Assembly (NCBI GenBank): GCA_003117195.1
Contig: BDSI01000015.1
Coordinates: 373,001-437,000 of the forward strand
Length of the DNA stretch: 64,000 bases
Source of the DNA: Eudorina sp. 2006-703-Eu-15
Taxonomy: Eukaryota > Chlorophyta > Chlorophyceae > Chlamydomonadales > Volvocaceae
Direction of reading: 5' to 3'
Position numbers and translations under genes: made by a program
Notes under the pieces: generated by a model
Seen by the model: only the letters and a program-made list of their open reading frames with translations
The model's database searches: none
What the model was told of the DNA's origin: nothing
Shown here: piece by piece, positions 10,710-21,444 of the stretch
How the letters are laid out: each line of letters opens with the position of its first letter
How positions within the stretch are numbered: the stretch's first letter is position 1

Positions 10710-13700
10710 CTAGTTCCCACCCGCCGGCGCCATACGGCTATTGGCGATCTGAGGCAGGCCCTGCTGCTGCTGGTGATTTGAGCCGCTCGGCGGGATGCTC
10801 CGGATCCCCAGAAGCGCGTTGCTGCTGCGCCGCATATTGATGCCTCCGCCGCCAGCGTTTCCCGCCGAGTCGCCAGAAGACGGCTGGTGGCTTCCCACGT
10901 ATCCCACGTCCATTCTGCTGCTGCTGGTGCTGCTGCTGCTGACAGCAGCCCCTTGGACGTGCTCACTAAGGCGCTGCAGGCGCTCTGACAGCACTTCAAC
11001 TTGCCGCATGATGTACGGCTCCACGGCCGCTAAGGGCTGCTGCTGCTGGAAGCCGTGCTGTTGCCCCAAAGGGTTATTGGGCAACGGCTGCAGCCGGCCC
11101 GCCGGTGATTGAATCTCCCTGAGGCGCTGCAGCACCTCATTAAGCACAGCGTCTGACTCCCGCCGCACCTGCTGCAGTTGCTGATTGAAGTCCAGCTTCA
11201 ACTGCGTGAATGTCGCAAGGATACCGACGGATTGGCATGCAAAAATAAATCAAACAGAATTAATTTATGTGCGTTGATTGGCCCTATAGATGTAATGGAG
11301 ACTTGTAAGAGAAACGCCCTGTTAACGCCTATCCAACTAACTAGCAACCGTAATTCGTGCAAACCACTGTCAGGGTTGAGTATTATGTAGGACAACTGGT
11401 CAAGCTCTCAAGGTACGTTGCTTTCAGATAGTCATGGTAGTTGTATAGCGCCATACAATATTAATTATTATAATAATATTCCTGGTGGTAGGGTTAGGGT
11501 TTACTCGCTCAACAGTGTCCTCGACAACACGCACGCACATACACATACCTGATGGATTTCGTTAATGATCTCCCGCCGGACATCTTGGACCACCGCCAGA
11601 AGGTCACGCCGCAGAACTGCCAGGTCGTCATGCACCAGCAGTAGCGAGGCAGCGTCTGCTGATGATGACCCGCCTGTATAAGCTCTGCTCGCGCCCAGCA
11701 GGGGAAGCATTACAGACGGCTGCTGCCAGGTGGGGTGCTGCTGCTGCTGCACTACTGCTGGCTGCATGCCGCCGAGCAGATGAGGCGGCGGAGGCGTCAG
11801 CCATGGTAATGGCCGCGGCGGCTGTGTAGCATCATGGTACGGCAGAGCCGCTGACGCGGGCACCCCACCGTACATGCCATCATGGGCACGGTGGCCAGTC
11901 AGATGCGACACGCTGCTGCTGACCTGCTGGGGCGCTGTGTCACCAGGCCAGCTGGCTGGACTCGTGGAAGCGGTATGGAGAGCACCAGCTTGGGGCCCGG
12001 ACGTCATTATTATTGGCTGTACCGCACTGGACCGAGAGCTGTTGCTGGTCGTGCGGTAGATACTGCCGGCGGGCTGCAGCGATGGGGCAGACGCCGCCGG
12101 CGACGGTTCTGGCCAGACCTGTCGCCTTGGCAGCTTGTTACCGTCAGGTACGCGGATGATCTTCTTGACAAGCATCTCGACGAAGGTCTGGTAGTACTCG
12201 TCCTGTATGCAAACGCAATAGCCCGAGCGATCAGTATATAATAGTATATAATTAAATATAAGTATAAGTATAATAAGAATTATATTATATAATAAAATAT
12301 GTATATATTTTATTATACTTCTTATTATTCTTATTATTTTCAGCTGGGCTTCGGCCCCTGGAAAGACAAGGGATTCTGATAGTCAAAACAACACTATGTA
12401 ACCGCCACGATCAAGCAACGACGAAGCACGCGCACAGGCATGTGCATTGTTAGCTTACCGAGTGGTAGACTGCCTTGCGTGTGAACACCTTCCGGAGTTT
12501 CGCCGGAAGCTTGCCCAGGATATTCTCGCCAGGAAACTCACAGATCTGAATGCAGGGGGTGCGTGGGGGGTCGATCCTATCCGGCAATCCATGACATACA
12601 GCTGCGTGGGTTCATGCGCGCGTCGGTGTAGCCCCCCCTCTGATGATGATGCTGTCGTCAATAAAACCTAGATAGGAGTATGTAACGAAGGGGTTATCCA
12701 ATTTCGCCCCTTGTTATTCATACTTGCAGGGGAAATAACGGTCCCCTGCATCTGTATGCTAACATCGATCACACATACAAGCTCCCACGTACGAATGCGC
12801 GACAGCAGCTAGCAGCAGCTGCGCCCATTGTGCCCAATGAAGCACGCAGGCGGCGGCTTAATTACGCATTAACTAATGCACCTTGAGACCGTCGCCGTTC
12901 TTCCAACGTGATCCTTCTTTGACCAGCAGGATAATGTTGATCTTGGCCTCCACGGCTGCGAACGAACGAAGCAAGATGAGTAATGACGATCGAGCGAGGT
13001 GGGGCCCGCCGTACACAGAACGAATGCATGCGTGAACGAACCTCAACCAACGAAAGCTAGCCCTTCCATCCACGCACGCACTCGCCTCCACGAAGGTGGC
13101 TGCTGGGCGCAAATGCTGTGCCCAGCCACCTTCTTCCATCTAGGTTATAGTCCGTCCCAAGCGTGAAATTCCACAGCCCACAGCCGCCAACATAAAGGTT
13201 CATCACCTGCTTCCAGTTCCCGAATGCACCACGGGCTGTCAAAGATATTATCCGTCATAATGAACACGAGGTTCGCCGAGTTGGCAACGATCTGTCCCAG
13301 GTCCGACAGCTCCTCCCTGCAAAGGAAGCGAGCAACGATAGATGCTGCAGCTTACTACTTATGGTCGTGCGTGACCTCTATACCTGCGCTCGATCCATTC
13401 CTGCACTGTTGAATTTTTTTTGGGCACCCATACATGGGTCCTATCCTTGAACCCCGCAGGGCTGTATGTTCCCCGCCCCTTGGTAATCAATGGGGAGCTC
13501 GAGGGGCTAGAGGGGCGGGCTCCCTCAAGTTTCACCTCCGCCGTACGTCGCGCGGGAATAGATAGTACAAATAATGCAATCAAAACCAAAGGCAGTGTTA
13601 CCTACCCACTAGTGTCCAGGTGATTAGTTGCCTGGATACTGCCCCACCCATGCAGCCCGCCCGCCCTGCTTACGCACCGATACTCGTAATCCAAGAAGGT

Positions 13701-16700
13701 CTTGAACGATCGCACTACCAATAGGTTGTACAACGCGCGCGCAAAGTCCTTGGAGTCTGTTCGCTTGTGACTGCATATTACGGACACACGCACAACGAAC
13801 GCAGCTCATCGAATAAAGCCGTGTTCGTCATGTGTTTGCTTGCAACGTTAGGAAGCGTCTCACGAGCGGATTGAGTGAGGGCTGTCGATCGTACCTGAGA
13901 AACACGTCGTACTTCTGCTGGTAGTCTCTCTGATCGCCACTCAGGGCGCTGTCAGCCGCCAAGACATCCTCATCTTTTAGCGCTCCCAGCTGCGGTCCAG
14001 GAAAAGCACATACATCGTTTTAATCGTTTGCTGCTAGCTGTGACAGCGAGGCCTGGGCCATCGAGGCGGCGCTGGCCCCTATCTACATACCGAGCGAGCG
14101 ACTGCTGCTCCATCCGCCACAAAAGCAAGTGTGGGTAGTGAGCGAGGCTAGCGAGGCGGGGCTTATTAGTAGGCTCATCAGCTAGCGTAGCTGAGGCCCG
14201 ATGAGTATGAGGTCCTCGGGTCTCAGCCCCTCATCAGCAGCTGCGTGGTTGGATTATTATTACCTGCAGCAACGCACTCTTCGCCGCGTCCTGGACTCGA
14301 AGGTCTTCAGACTCCTGGAAGGCCTGGGCCGCCTCCGCAATCTGTTTCTTCTGCTGCACCCTGCCGGTGAGCGCTGGAAAAGGGAGCCGAATGGAACGAA
14401 ACGATACAGACTCAATGAAGATCCGGATAGATGGCGCGCACCGATAGATGCATGCATGCTGTATTGCATCAATCGTGGTGACCAAATAGACCAAACCTAA
14501 CGCAGGACGGACGTGCGTGGGCGGGTGGGCGTCCGTGTAGGTGTTGGCTATCGATCAGCCTCACTACGTATCTGGCTAATGCATCATATGGCTGGGCCGT
14601 GTTGTGTGAAATACGGGCACTTCCGGGCTTAGCTATGCCCCTTGCATGTCACGCATTCCTGCCCTGCCTGCCTTCGAACACAACACCCAAGTACTCACAC
14701 GGAACCGAAGCCAGGTTCGCGACAGCCCGTAGCGTCTGGAATACAGCATCACTGCAAGCAAGCAGATAAGCAAGAAATGTGAGTGGCATGGGCTACGTAC
14801 GTAGGGCTTGTGGCTATAGGATTAATAGGAACAGTGCACAGCCGCCGCACAGCTGTCCGAGGTCTTGTTATAGTTATTCTATTCTTTATATTCTTACTAT
14901 TAATAATAATTCTTCATATTTTTACTATAGTATCTCTTAATATTTCTACTATTATTAATTATTATCACCATTGTCATTGCCATTATCACTGTTCTTGCAA
15001 TCATTATTACTATTATATTCTTACGATGATTTGCTTATTATTTTTAACATTAGTAACTCATTGTTATGATGAATATATCCCTCTTATTGCGGCTGTTATC
15101 GTGATTGTCGTTGCTATCATATTACTTTATAACCGTTATTTACATTATGTTTGTTATTTGTAGTGCAGCTCGCCTTGTCCTGCAGGTAGTCATGCCCTAG
15201 CCAGCTAGATAGCTGTGCACGCAGTACGTAGTGGCATTCGTTCAAGGGGGTCGGTCGTGGGGGTATCGATCCAAGACGCCTCTAGCGAAAGGACCCGCAC
15301 CTGTCGTCCGTGTGCTCCGTTAGTACCTCGATGAGTAGGTCAATGACGCCTGCTTTCCATAACCTCTCCGCATGATGAGATGTCTGAGTGAGGGACTGCA
15401 CGGCCTGCACAACCTCCTCCAGCGCCCACCATGCGCCACCGAACATCGAGTCACCGTGCAAGCAGGCCTCCATCATCGTCATTACGCTGAGGGTCGCGTC
15501 GTATTTCGAGAGCAGGCTGTCGCTCTGGACATGGCCCTCCTGGCCTGCAGGCAACGAAGTGGCAAGATGCAGCATTTGATATATTCATTCGTGAGTGAGT
15601 TCGAGAAATGAAGTGCAAAGCAACGTACGGAAACCTACCCGCGTACACGTGTGCGACTGTTAGTAGAGCCTGCGTCCGGTTGACCTCCAGGGTCGTGCTG
15701 GACAAGACCGTTGCAAGGACGTCGATCACGCCGTATTCCTGTGTATGTAATTTATCAGACGTAGGGATTGGGCGGGATAGTTGATGGAAGCGAGACAACA
15801 ATAGCAGTATTAGGCACACAAGCACTACTACTGCTGGTTCACCATGAAGCTTTGCCTGCTGTGTCTGTCTAGGAATAATTATAATCCTGCCTTTCGTCAA
15901 GAGACCACTGCCATCGATCTGCTAGCTTACCTGCAGTGTGAGGTGCAGGGCCTCAGAGCGCGACAAGTTGTTGATGATCCCCATGTAACCAGCCACGTCG
16001 GGGTTGCTGGCTAGCAGCTTCAGCACGGTGGGTATGATGCCCAGATCTCGGCAGTGCTCCCGGAAGCCCGTTATGTCCGTGATCTCCCAGAAAAGATCTG
16101 CGTCAGCAACAGACCGGAGGTTGGTTGAACCTTGTTGATAATGCCACGCTAGCCACGAAAGCGAGGAGGTCACCCTTGGTTAGTTGCTCACATGTGTGGT
16201 TGCTTACTTGTTGCTGCCAACTGGAGGGCAGATCGACACATTGTCCAGTCATAATAACGACACGTACTACACGCACCCGCCCCAAGCCCCCAACCCTGCG
16301 CACGCAGTCCCTGTCTGTTGTCCATAATAAATACGTCACTCACTTCCAGCTGCCTGCGCCAGCTCTGAGTCGTCGCCCTCCAGGAATCTTGCAAAGTAAG
16401 CAGCAGTGGATGGGGATAGAGCACAGCGCACGCAACAGCAGCAGGCGGGGTTCCAAAAGGGTTACATAGGTGCGTGGCTAGCGTGGCCCGTCAGGGTCAT
16501 CGAACAATACGTAGGCAGATGCGCTAGATGGGCGCATTTACGTAGCTAGGTCATAAGGCTCATTGGAACTCTCGCTTTCTGCGTTTGCTTGTTCGTTAGT
16601 CGTCGAGCGAATCCGTCATCGAAAGAGATATACAATTGGCTAGCTAGCATTCACGCACGATAAACCCTAGGGCTCAGCAGGCTACATACTCAACAGCACC

Positions 16701-17751
16701 CGTTGCTGGCCTGAGTTTTATGTGCTCGCCTGCTGCACGTTCATTCGCCGAGCGAGATGGTGAGATCAATGTCGTATTATTACCGGGCAGGGTCGGCAAG
16801 AGCCGGCTTCCTCTATCTGTGATCCCTCTGAACGGCTAAAACGGCAGCAGCACGCAGACAGTACGATGAGGTAGGCTGGCGGTACGATAAGGCTGCTGCT
16901 ACCCCGGCCGCAGGACCACGCACGCACGCTTGTAGGAAGCAAGCCGCGAGCGAGCTCCCTGCGTGGGCGTTGCTCGAAGCTAGCCGGAAACGTGAAGCCA
17001 AGCAGAACCCAACCTTGCATACCGTCCGGAAGCAAGAAATAGGCAGGAGCGGAAACCCTTGAGCACCCGGAGGCCGTAGAGCCCACCGCGCGCCCGTACG
17101 CAGGTAATACAAGGCCCCGCCACCATTCAAGGTGGACACATACACATTGGGCAGAGCATGTAATACTTAATTATTATTGGCCCCTAGGTCGGTCAGTACG
17201 TGGTCCCGAGCGCAAGGCAGCAGGTAGGCGAGGATACAGGACCCCAAACAGGTTTTGCAATGAATCTACTACCTACGCACGTACCTCGTCGCTTCGCTTG
17301 CCGCTCCCACTCGAAAAAGCTCGTCGACAGCGGGCGCACGCTCGATGTCGCCCGAATTAATGCACTGGTGCAGCAATCGCAATGACAACAGCACGACTGC
17401 CGATTCCTGACATGATGCAGGGTCCAGCAGCTTGCAAAGTCGGCGTACTGCGCCTCCCTTGATGAGCGCATCCTTGCAAGCGACATCATGCTCGGCCGTT
17501 GTCAGCAGAACCGTCAGGGCATCATGCAGGGTGTCCGAAGCTGTCGTTATCTCCAGCAATGGAATTAGGATGTTAATGTAACCTCCAAGCCTGAAGCTTG
17601 TGACGTGGTCTTTTTTCCAAGCCGCTTTCGAAAGACGCGCCAGAGCAGCATTAGTTGCACTTTTTCCTGCGACATCGAGTTGCTGCAATAACTTGTGCAG
17701 CTCGACGTCTGAAAGTTGGCCCTGGCTGTCGCTGCAGCCTGTGGTTGCCAT
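10710..17751 (-). CDS. ARM-repeat + TIR domain protein (SARM1-like layout)
   Basis: Fourteen exons in transcript order: 17751-17285, 16387-16344, 16097-15931, 15738-15639, 15544-15301, 14751-14699, 14373-14264, 13989-13895, 13770-13678, 13316-13207, 12955-12882, 12545-12459, 12202-11549, 11201-10710. All borders are GT-AG, all phases agree, and the product is 929 residues. Residues 1-395 are helical armadillo-type repeats (for example DLGIIPTVLKLLASN, EYGVIDVLATVL, KAGVIDLLIEVLTEH). A TIR domain spans about 421-560: YDVFLSHKRTDSKDFA, FKTFLDYEYREELSDL, NLVFIMTDNIFDSPWCIREL, INIILLV. Glu 491 in WCIREL aligns with the catalytic Glu of NAD-cleaving TIRs, by motif alignment. The remainder is Pro/Gln/Ser-rich with a coiled coil (DLLAVVQDVRREIINEIHQ onward). 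SARM1 uses its ARM domain to restrain TIR NADase activity; I infer a similar NAD-hydrolysing or signalling role. No transit or signal peptide was seen. Confidence 0.85.
12230..12345. repeat. AT-rich quasi-palindromic stretch in an intron
   Basis: Almost pure A/T, with TATAATTAAATATAAG on the left and TATATTTTATTATACTTC on the right that can partly pair. It lies inside the intron between exons 12 and 13 of the ARM-TIR gene, in sharp contrast to the GC-rich surroundings. Confidence 0.6.
14617..14690 (+). repeat. Dispersed short repeat, diverged copy
   Basis: Carries TTCCGGGCTTAGCTATGCCC then GCATGTCACGCATTCCTG and CCTGCCTGCCTTCGAACAC. It matches the family defined by the better copies at 26401, 30075 and 57150. 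It lies in an ARM-TIR intron. Confidence 0.65.
14865..15165. repeat. TTATTA-rich low-complexity block in an intron
   Basis: A 300-base pyrimidine- and A/T-rich stretch on the + strand (TATTACTATTA, TCATTGCCATTATCAC). It gives a leucine- and isoleucine-rich spurious frame. It sits inside an ARM-TIR intron. Confidence 0.7.
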
Positions 17752-18251
17752 CGGTCAACTTAATTCATGTCGTACCGGCGCAGTGTGCGCTCGCATTAAA
17801 ATGTTTCAGCCCTGGTAAAGAGAACAATTCAAGAATTCTATCGCAGAAATGTGTGTTAGCACCTAAACGTACGTCAAGCGATTCATCCACTCTTCACAGG
17901 TCTTAAATTATTGTAGTGCGATCTCGAGTGGCAAGGGGTAATAAAGCGTGTCAGCATTTCGCGAACGCCCCGGATTGCATGCCAGAGCATGCACACAACC
18001 ATTTAATGGATAATGGTGCTGCTTTACGAATCGTGTCAAGATAAACATACTGTGAATAAAATGTCCATTGATTACGGCATGAAGAGGCCTTTGAGTTCTC
18101 ATTGACCGTACAATGTGGGACACATGGCTGGTTGGTTGGTTGGTTGTTACATGTTGTACAGGCCTTACGGCTATAAACATGTGTTCCCCCACAACGGTCA
18201 TCCGTCAAAGGGCGCACAAAAGATCAAAAGAACAAAAGGTAGCTGAGTCTC
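17752..18251. other. Upstream region of ARM-TIR gene and 3' flank of the LINE
   Basis: The part next to 17751 should hold the ARM-TIR promoter and 5' UTR. The rest is probably 3' non-coding sequence of the LINE fragment. No other gene was seen, and no clear poly(A) or microsatellite tail was found. Confidence 0.5.
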
Positions 18252-18983
18252 TCATCTCTGCAGCTTTTCCTTCCGCAACTTCTGCACCTGATATAAGAAA
18301 TGACCAAGCTTGCACTGGTCAAACAAAAACATGATTCCGAACATATCCGAGTCATCAGGGAGATCCACCGCTCGGCGTAGCGGTTCGTAGACCGGACATT
18401 CAATTAGCACGTGTAGCTCGTCCTCTACCGCTCCACTATTGCAAACCCGGCACGTCCGTGTACTGCGCGGCGTGCGCCCGGGCCCCCGTGCTAACCGCGA
18501 TACCTCCAGATCCCAACGGCCAAGCCGGAATCGCATTAGCGCCGTGTGATGCTTTCTCGGCATATCAGACGTCATATGCTCCAGCTTTCGCTTGTGATCG
18601 ATCGGTGTGTACGCAAGGCCCATCCAGTTCAGGTACCGACATGCTGTCACGCCCGGCCCCTGCACTCCAGCCCTATCGGTGTACTCCGGGAAGCCCCTGG
18701 GATCCTGATCCAGGCAATCAGCAGACCAATCGCAGAGCAGTCTGCGCCGAAATTCTAAGAGCAAATCTCCAAAAGGGATATCTAGCGCGACAATGGCCTT
18801 TGCCTTGGCCTCCGCACCGAGCGCCTCCTCCACATGCGCCTTATAATCGAACCCCAGGGTTTCGAAAATCCGAAGTACCTTCCCCGCCCAAAAGTATTCA
18901 TGCTCGTTAGTCATATGGTCCGACTCCAGCCATGCCTTAATGTCCTCCTCAAGCACAGCCCTGGCAAGCGAATTTGGCGACAC
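18252..18983 (-). mobile_element. 5'-truncated non-LTR retrotransposon (LINE), C-terminal ORF part
   Basis: A single open frame of 243 codons ends at a TGA at 18252. Its C-terminal third reads MRFRLGRWDLEVSRLARG, then CRVCNSGAVEDELHVLIECP. This CxxC-x8-H-x4-C finger is the element found after the reverse transcriptase in many LINE ORF2 proteins. A TAG sits just upstream of the frame, and no reverse transcriptase or endonuclease motif is present. It is therefore a dead 3' fragment, as expected from incomplete reverse transcription. Its GC content is lower than that of neighbouring exons. Confidence 0.8.
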
Positions 18984-19464
18984 ATGGCCCTAAACAGGCT
19001 GTACAATGCAACCGAGGGACGTGAAATCCCTTCTCCTGTTGAAGACGGAACATGTTATACATCGATTATTGTAATGTCAACTATTGTTTCAAGCTGTTGA
19101 GTCCAAGCGCATTGTTTGTTATGACTGATCGAAACCAGGAATCGTTCGACTGAATACTAGCTTAGTTATGGTTATTTTAGGATACCTACATCGAAATACC
19201 AAATCAAATAGATAGATATCCTACACATCGTTGGGTACGCCAGTCGCCCCACCGAGCGCACTTGAACGCACAGGGAACGACAGTGGACTAGGCTGGTAAG
19301 GGCAGGGCCAAACATTGATTATACGGTAACGTATCATATGGTCGCATCGCAGCTCGCTCGCACTTTGAGCTACTCCGCGCGCTAAATGTGTACAGCTGCT
19401 CCCTAGGCCGAAGCAGAATAGCCCAGTGACAAATCTCCGCATAACGTTGAGAAATGGAGGAAAA
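18984..19464. other. Spacer between LINE fragment and intronless gene
   Basis: AT-rich near 19030-19220 and GC-richer after 19240. No gene was seen. It should contain the promoter of the gene starting at 19465. Confidence 0.5.
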
Positions 19465-20166
19465 ATGATGGCACACTGGCGCAAGCGACTGCGTATTTCA
19501 CCAATTACAACCGCAGAATATGGCGCTGTCATAGCAGCGGACAAGGTGGTTTATCCGACAACACGGGGTCTGACACCAGAAATCCTTGAAAAATGGTACG
19601 CGCGGTACCCCCAGTTTGGGATGATCTTCACGGACTCTTCATCCTCCACGGCACTTGCCAACTGCTTAGTGGTCCCGCTAAACGTCAGTGGCTGGCAAGA
19701 CCTCACAGAAGGCAAACTCTCTGAGAGCGAGCTTGATGCGGACACGCTGTTCGACCCAAGCCGCGACGACGGCATCGGGCTGCACATCTACCACATGGAA
19801 AAGAGCCCCAACTACCCGCCTGAGCTGCCGCGGTTCGGTCTTGTCGCAATGGAGGCGTTGCGCGACGTTATCGCGTCCCTGCCGCGGCCCGTGCGGATAT
19901 GCGGCATGTCCGGGCTCACCGTGACCAAGGCCGGTATCTCCCTGTTCACCACCCTGTACGGGTGCCGCGAGCGCAGTTATGTGTGCAAGGAGCACATCAT
20001 GCGGACTGCAGGGGGCGCCCTGGAGGTGCATGAGGCTACCAGCCAGGACCGGCTGGCGGCGCTGCTGTCGCGGGGACTCGAGTACGTGGTGCGCGTGCGG
20101 ATGCTGGTGCTGACGCCGGACGACCCCAGCTTGGTCTGGTCACTGTTGCTGCCGCGCGGAGGCTGA
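19465..20166 (+). CDS. Intronless protein of unknown function, possibly GNAT-like
   Basis: One continuous frame of 233 residues, ATG at 19465 and TGA at 20164-20166. The frame stays open upstream to a GTG at 19426, but ATG is preferred. I do not recognise the family firmly. The layout resembles GNAT acetyltransferases: an N-terminal helix (EILEKWYARYPQFG), a strand and loop (CLVVPLNVSGWQDLTEGKLS), an acidic segment (DADTLFDPSRDDGIGLHIYH), then LVAMEALRDVI and TLYGCRERSYVCKEHIM. That resembles GNATs that read GY.dvipL...GE, but no clear acetyl-CoA P-loop (RxxGxG/A) is visible. It is the only mid-sized gene in this part of the window without introns, and it lies beside a LINE fragment. A retrocopy or gene transfer is possible. 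Confidence 0.6.
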   Translation: MMAHWRKRLRISPITTAEYGAVIAADKVVYPTTRGLTPEILEKWYARYPQFGMIFTDSSSSTALANCLVVPLNVSGWQDLTEGKLSESELDADTLFDPSRDDGIGLHIYHMEKSPNYPPELPRFGLVAMEALRDVIASLPRPVRICGMSGLTVTKAGISLFTTLYGCRERSYVCKEHIMRTAGGALEVHEATSQDRLAALLSRGLEYVVRVRMLVLTPDDPSLVWSLLLPRGG

Positions 20167-20240
20167 GGCCTCCTGATATCATCAGCCTCCTAATGGCAGC
20201 AGCCTCCAGATCATAGCAGCCTCCTGATGGTAGCAGGAGC
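20167..20240 (+). repeat. About 22-bp imperfect tandem repeat (GCAGCCTCCTGAT)
   Basis: Directly after the stop codon, AGCAGCCTCC followed by TGAT/TAATGG words recurs four times with variation. It would lie in the 3' UTR. Confidence 0.65.
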
Positions 20241-21444
20241 GGGGTGTTGCTGTTGCGGCACGTAGCCGTGTCTGAATGCGGCTCTGAGCCTCCGACAACG
20301 CGCAATGCTCGCTCGGTCACGCACGCCATCGTTTCGTGCTTTGACGGGCCGTTGAGTGCTTGACGCATCGTCCAAAGCTGTTAAAGTCCGGGATCAAGGC
20401 ATGTCCGCAGTGTCCCAGTGTCCGCGGCTGGTACCCCAGCTGGAGTGTCAGGGGGGGACAGTTCCGTCGGTTCTCTTGAGCGAACTGACAGCTGACATAC
20501 AGGATATTGGGTCAACCTTGTAACGGTTATATAATCCAAGCATGTCCGTCCGTCTGTGCGGGTGCAGCTGCTTTGAGGTTGATGACTTGGATGGACCTGG
20601 TTACTGCAGGCCAGGCATTACGAAATGCTTGAATGTAAGCATGCATCCTCCACTCTCGATACGCCCTAGATGACATTCCAATTCCACTCGTAAGCCCGGG
20701 TTTCGTCTACGGTACTCCTTTCCAGGTGCTCGTTTGGGCCCAAACGAAACCATGTGTTTGCAACCAACGTAACGGCATGGGCTGCAGCCTGGGGATGTGC
20801 TTGGGCGGCGCCATGTGAAGACAGTCTCATGCGACCCACGGGTCGGCCACATCTTGGTAGTTGTGTCGGCGGCGCCAGTGACGAAACGCGTCACGCGAAC
20901 GGCGCGGCCCCTGAACGTCCCCGTCGGTAGTCGGCCCGGCTGCCTCCTGGCTGCGCCGTGTCCGTCCGTCACGCCACCGCCATAATCCACGACGGCCGTA
21001 ATCCATGCCGCCCGCCCCGTCGTTGGCCGCCGCGCGCCGCGGCAATGGCCGCCGTGGACATTGCCGCCGTACGCTGCGGCGAGAGCGGTCTACAAACCTC
21101 TTTCGGGTCGTATGGGTGCAGGCCGGCGTGTTTGTTTGGGGCGGCCAGGCACCCGTGTTCTGCTGCGTGAACGCCCGCTGCGCTGCCACGGTGGCCCAGC
21201 GTGCGCGGAAGAAGGTCGTCGAGGCGATGTCGTCACACGTTTTGGAGAGGCGGGGGACGCCTGCGCGGCGGCGGAGGTGCGCCTTGAAGATACGGCGGCG
21301 GAGATCTGGTCTGGTCTGCGAGCACCGGCCTCCCGGGAGCGCACTTGTGCACCCGGCCGCAAGTAGTAACGGCTGAGCGAGGCGACCCCCGGGGGCCCTT
21401 CCGGGCACGTTTCTGGCTCTGGTCTTTCCTTTTATTTCCCCAGG
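20241..21444. other. Gap between convergent genes
   Basis: No gene recognised. Overlapping long frames on both strands at 20827-21408 fit GC-rich composition and lack family motifs. The right end should be the 3' UTR of the renalase-like gene (minus strand). Confidence 0.5.

Noticed and set aside
13599..13650. Possible extra TIR exon between 13678 and 13316
   Set aside because: Joining 13678 directly to 13316 gives the continuous block TFLDYEYREELSDLGQIV, which fits TIR spacing. The candidate exon would break the phase.
14783..15163. 126-codon hydrophobic + strand frame resembling a membrane protein
   Set aside because: The Ile/Leu/Tyr content comes from a TTATTA low-complexity block inside an intron of the opposite strand.
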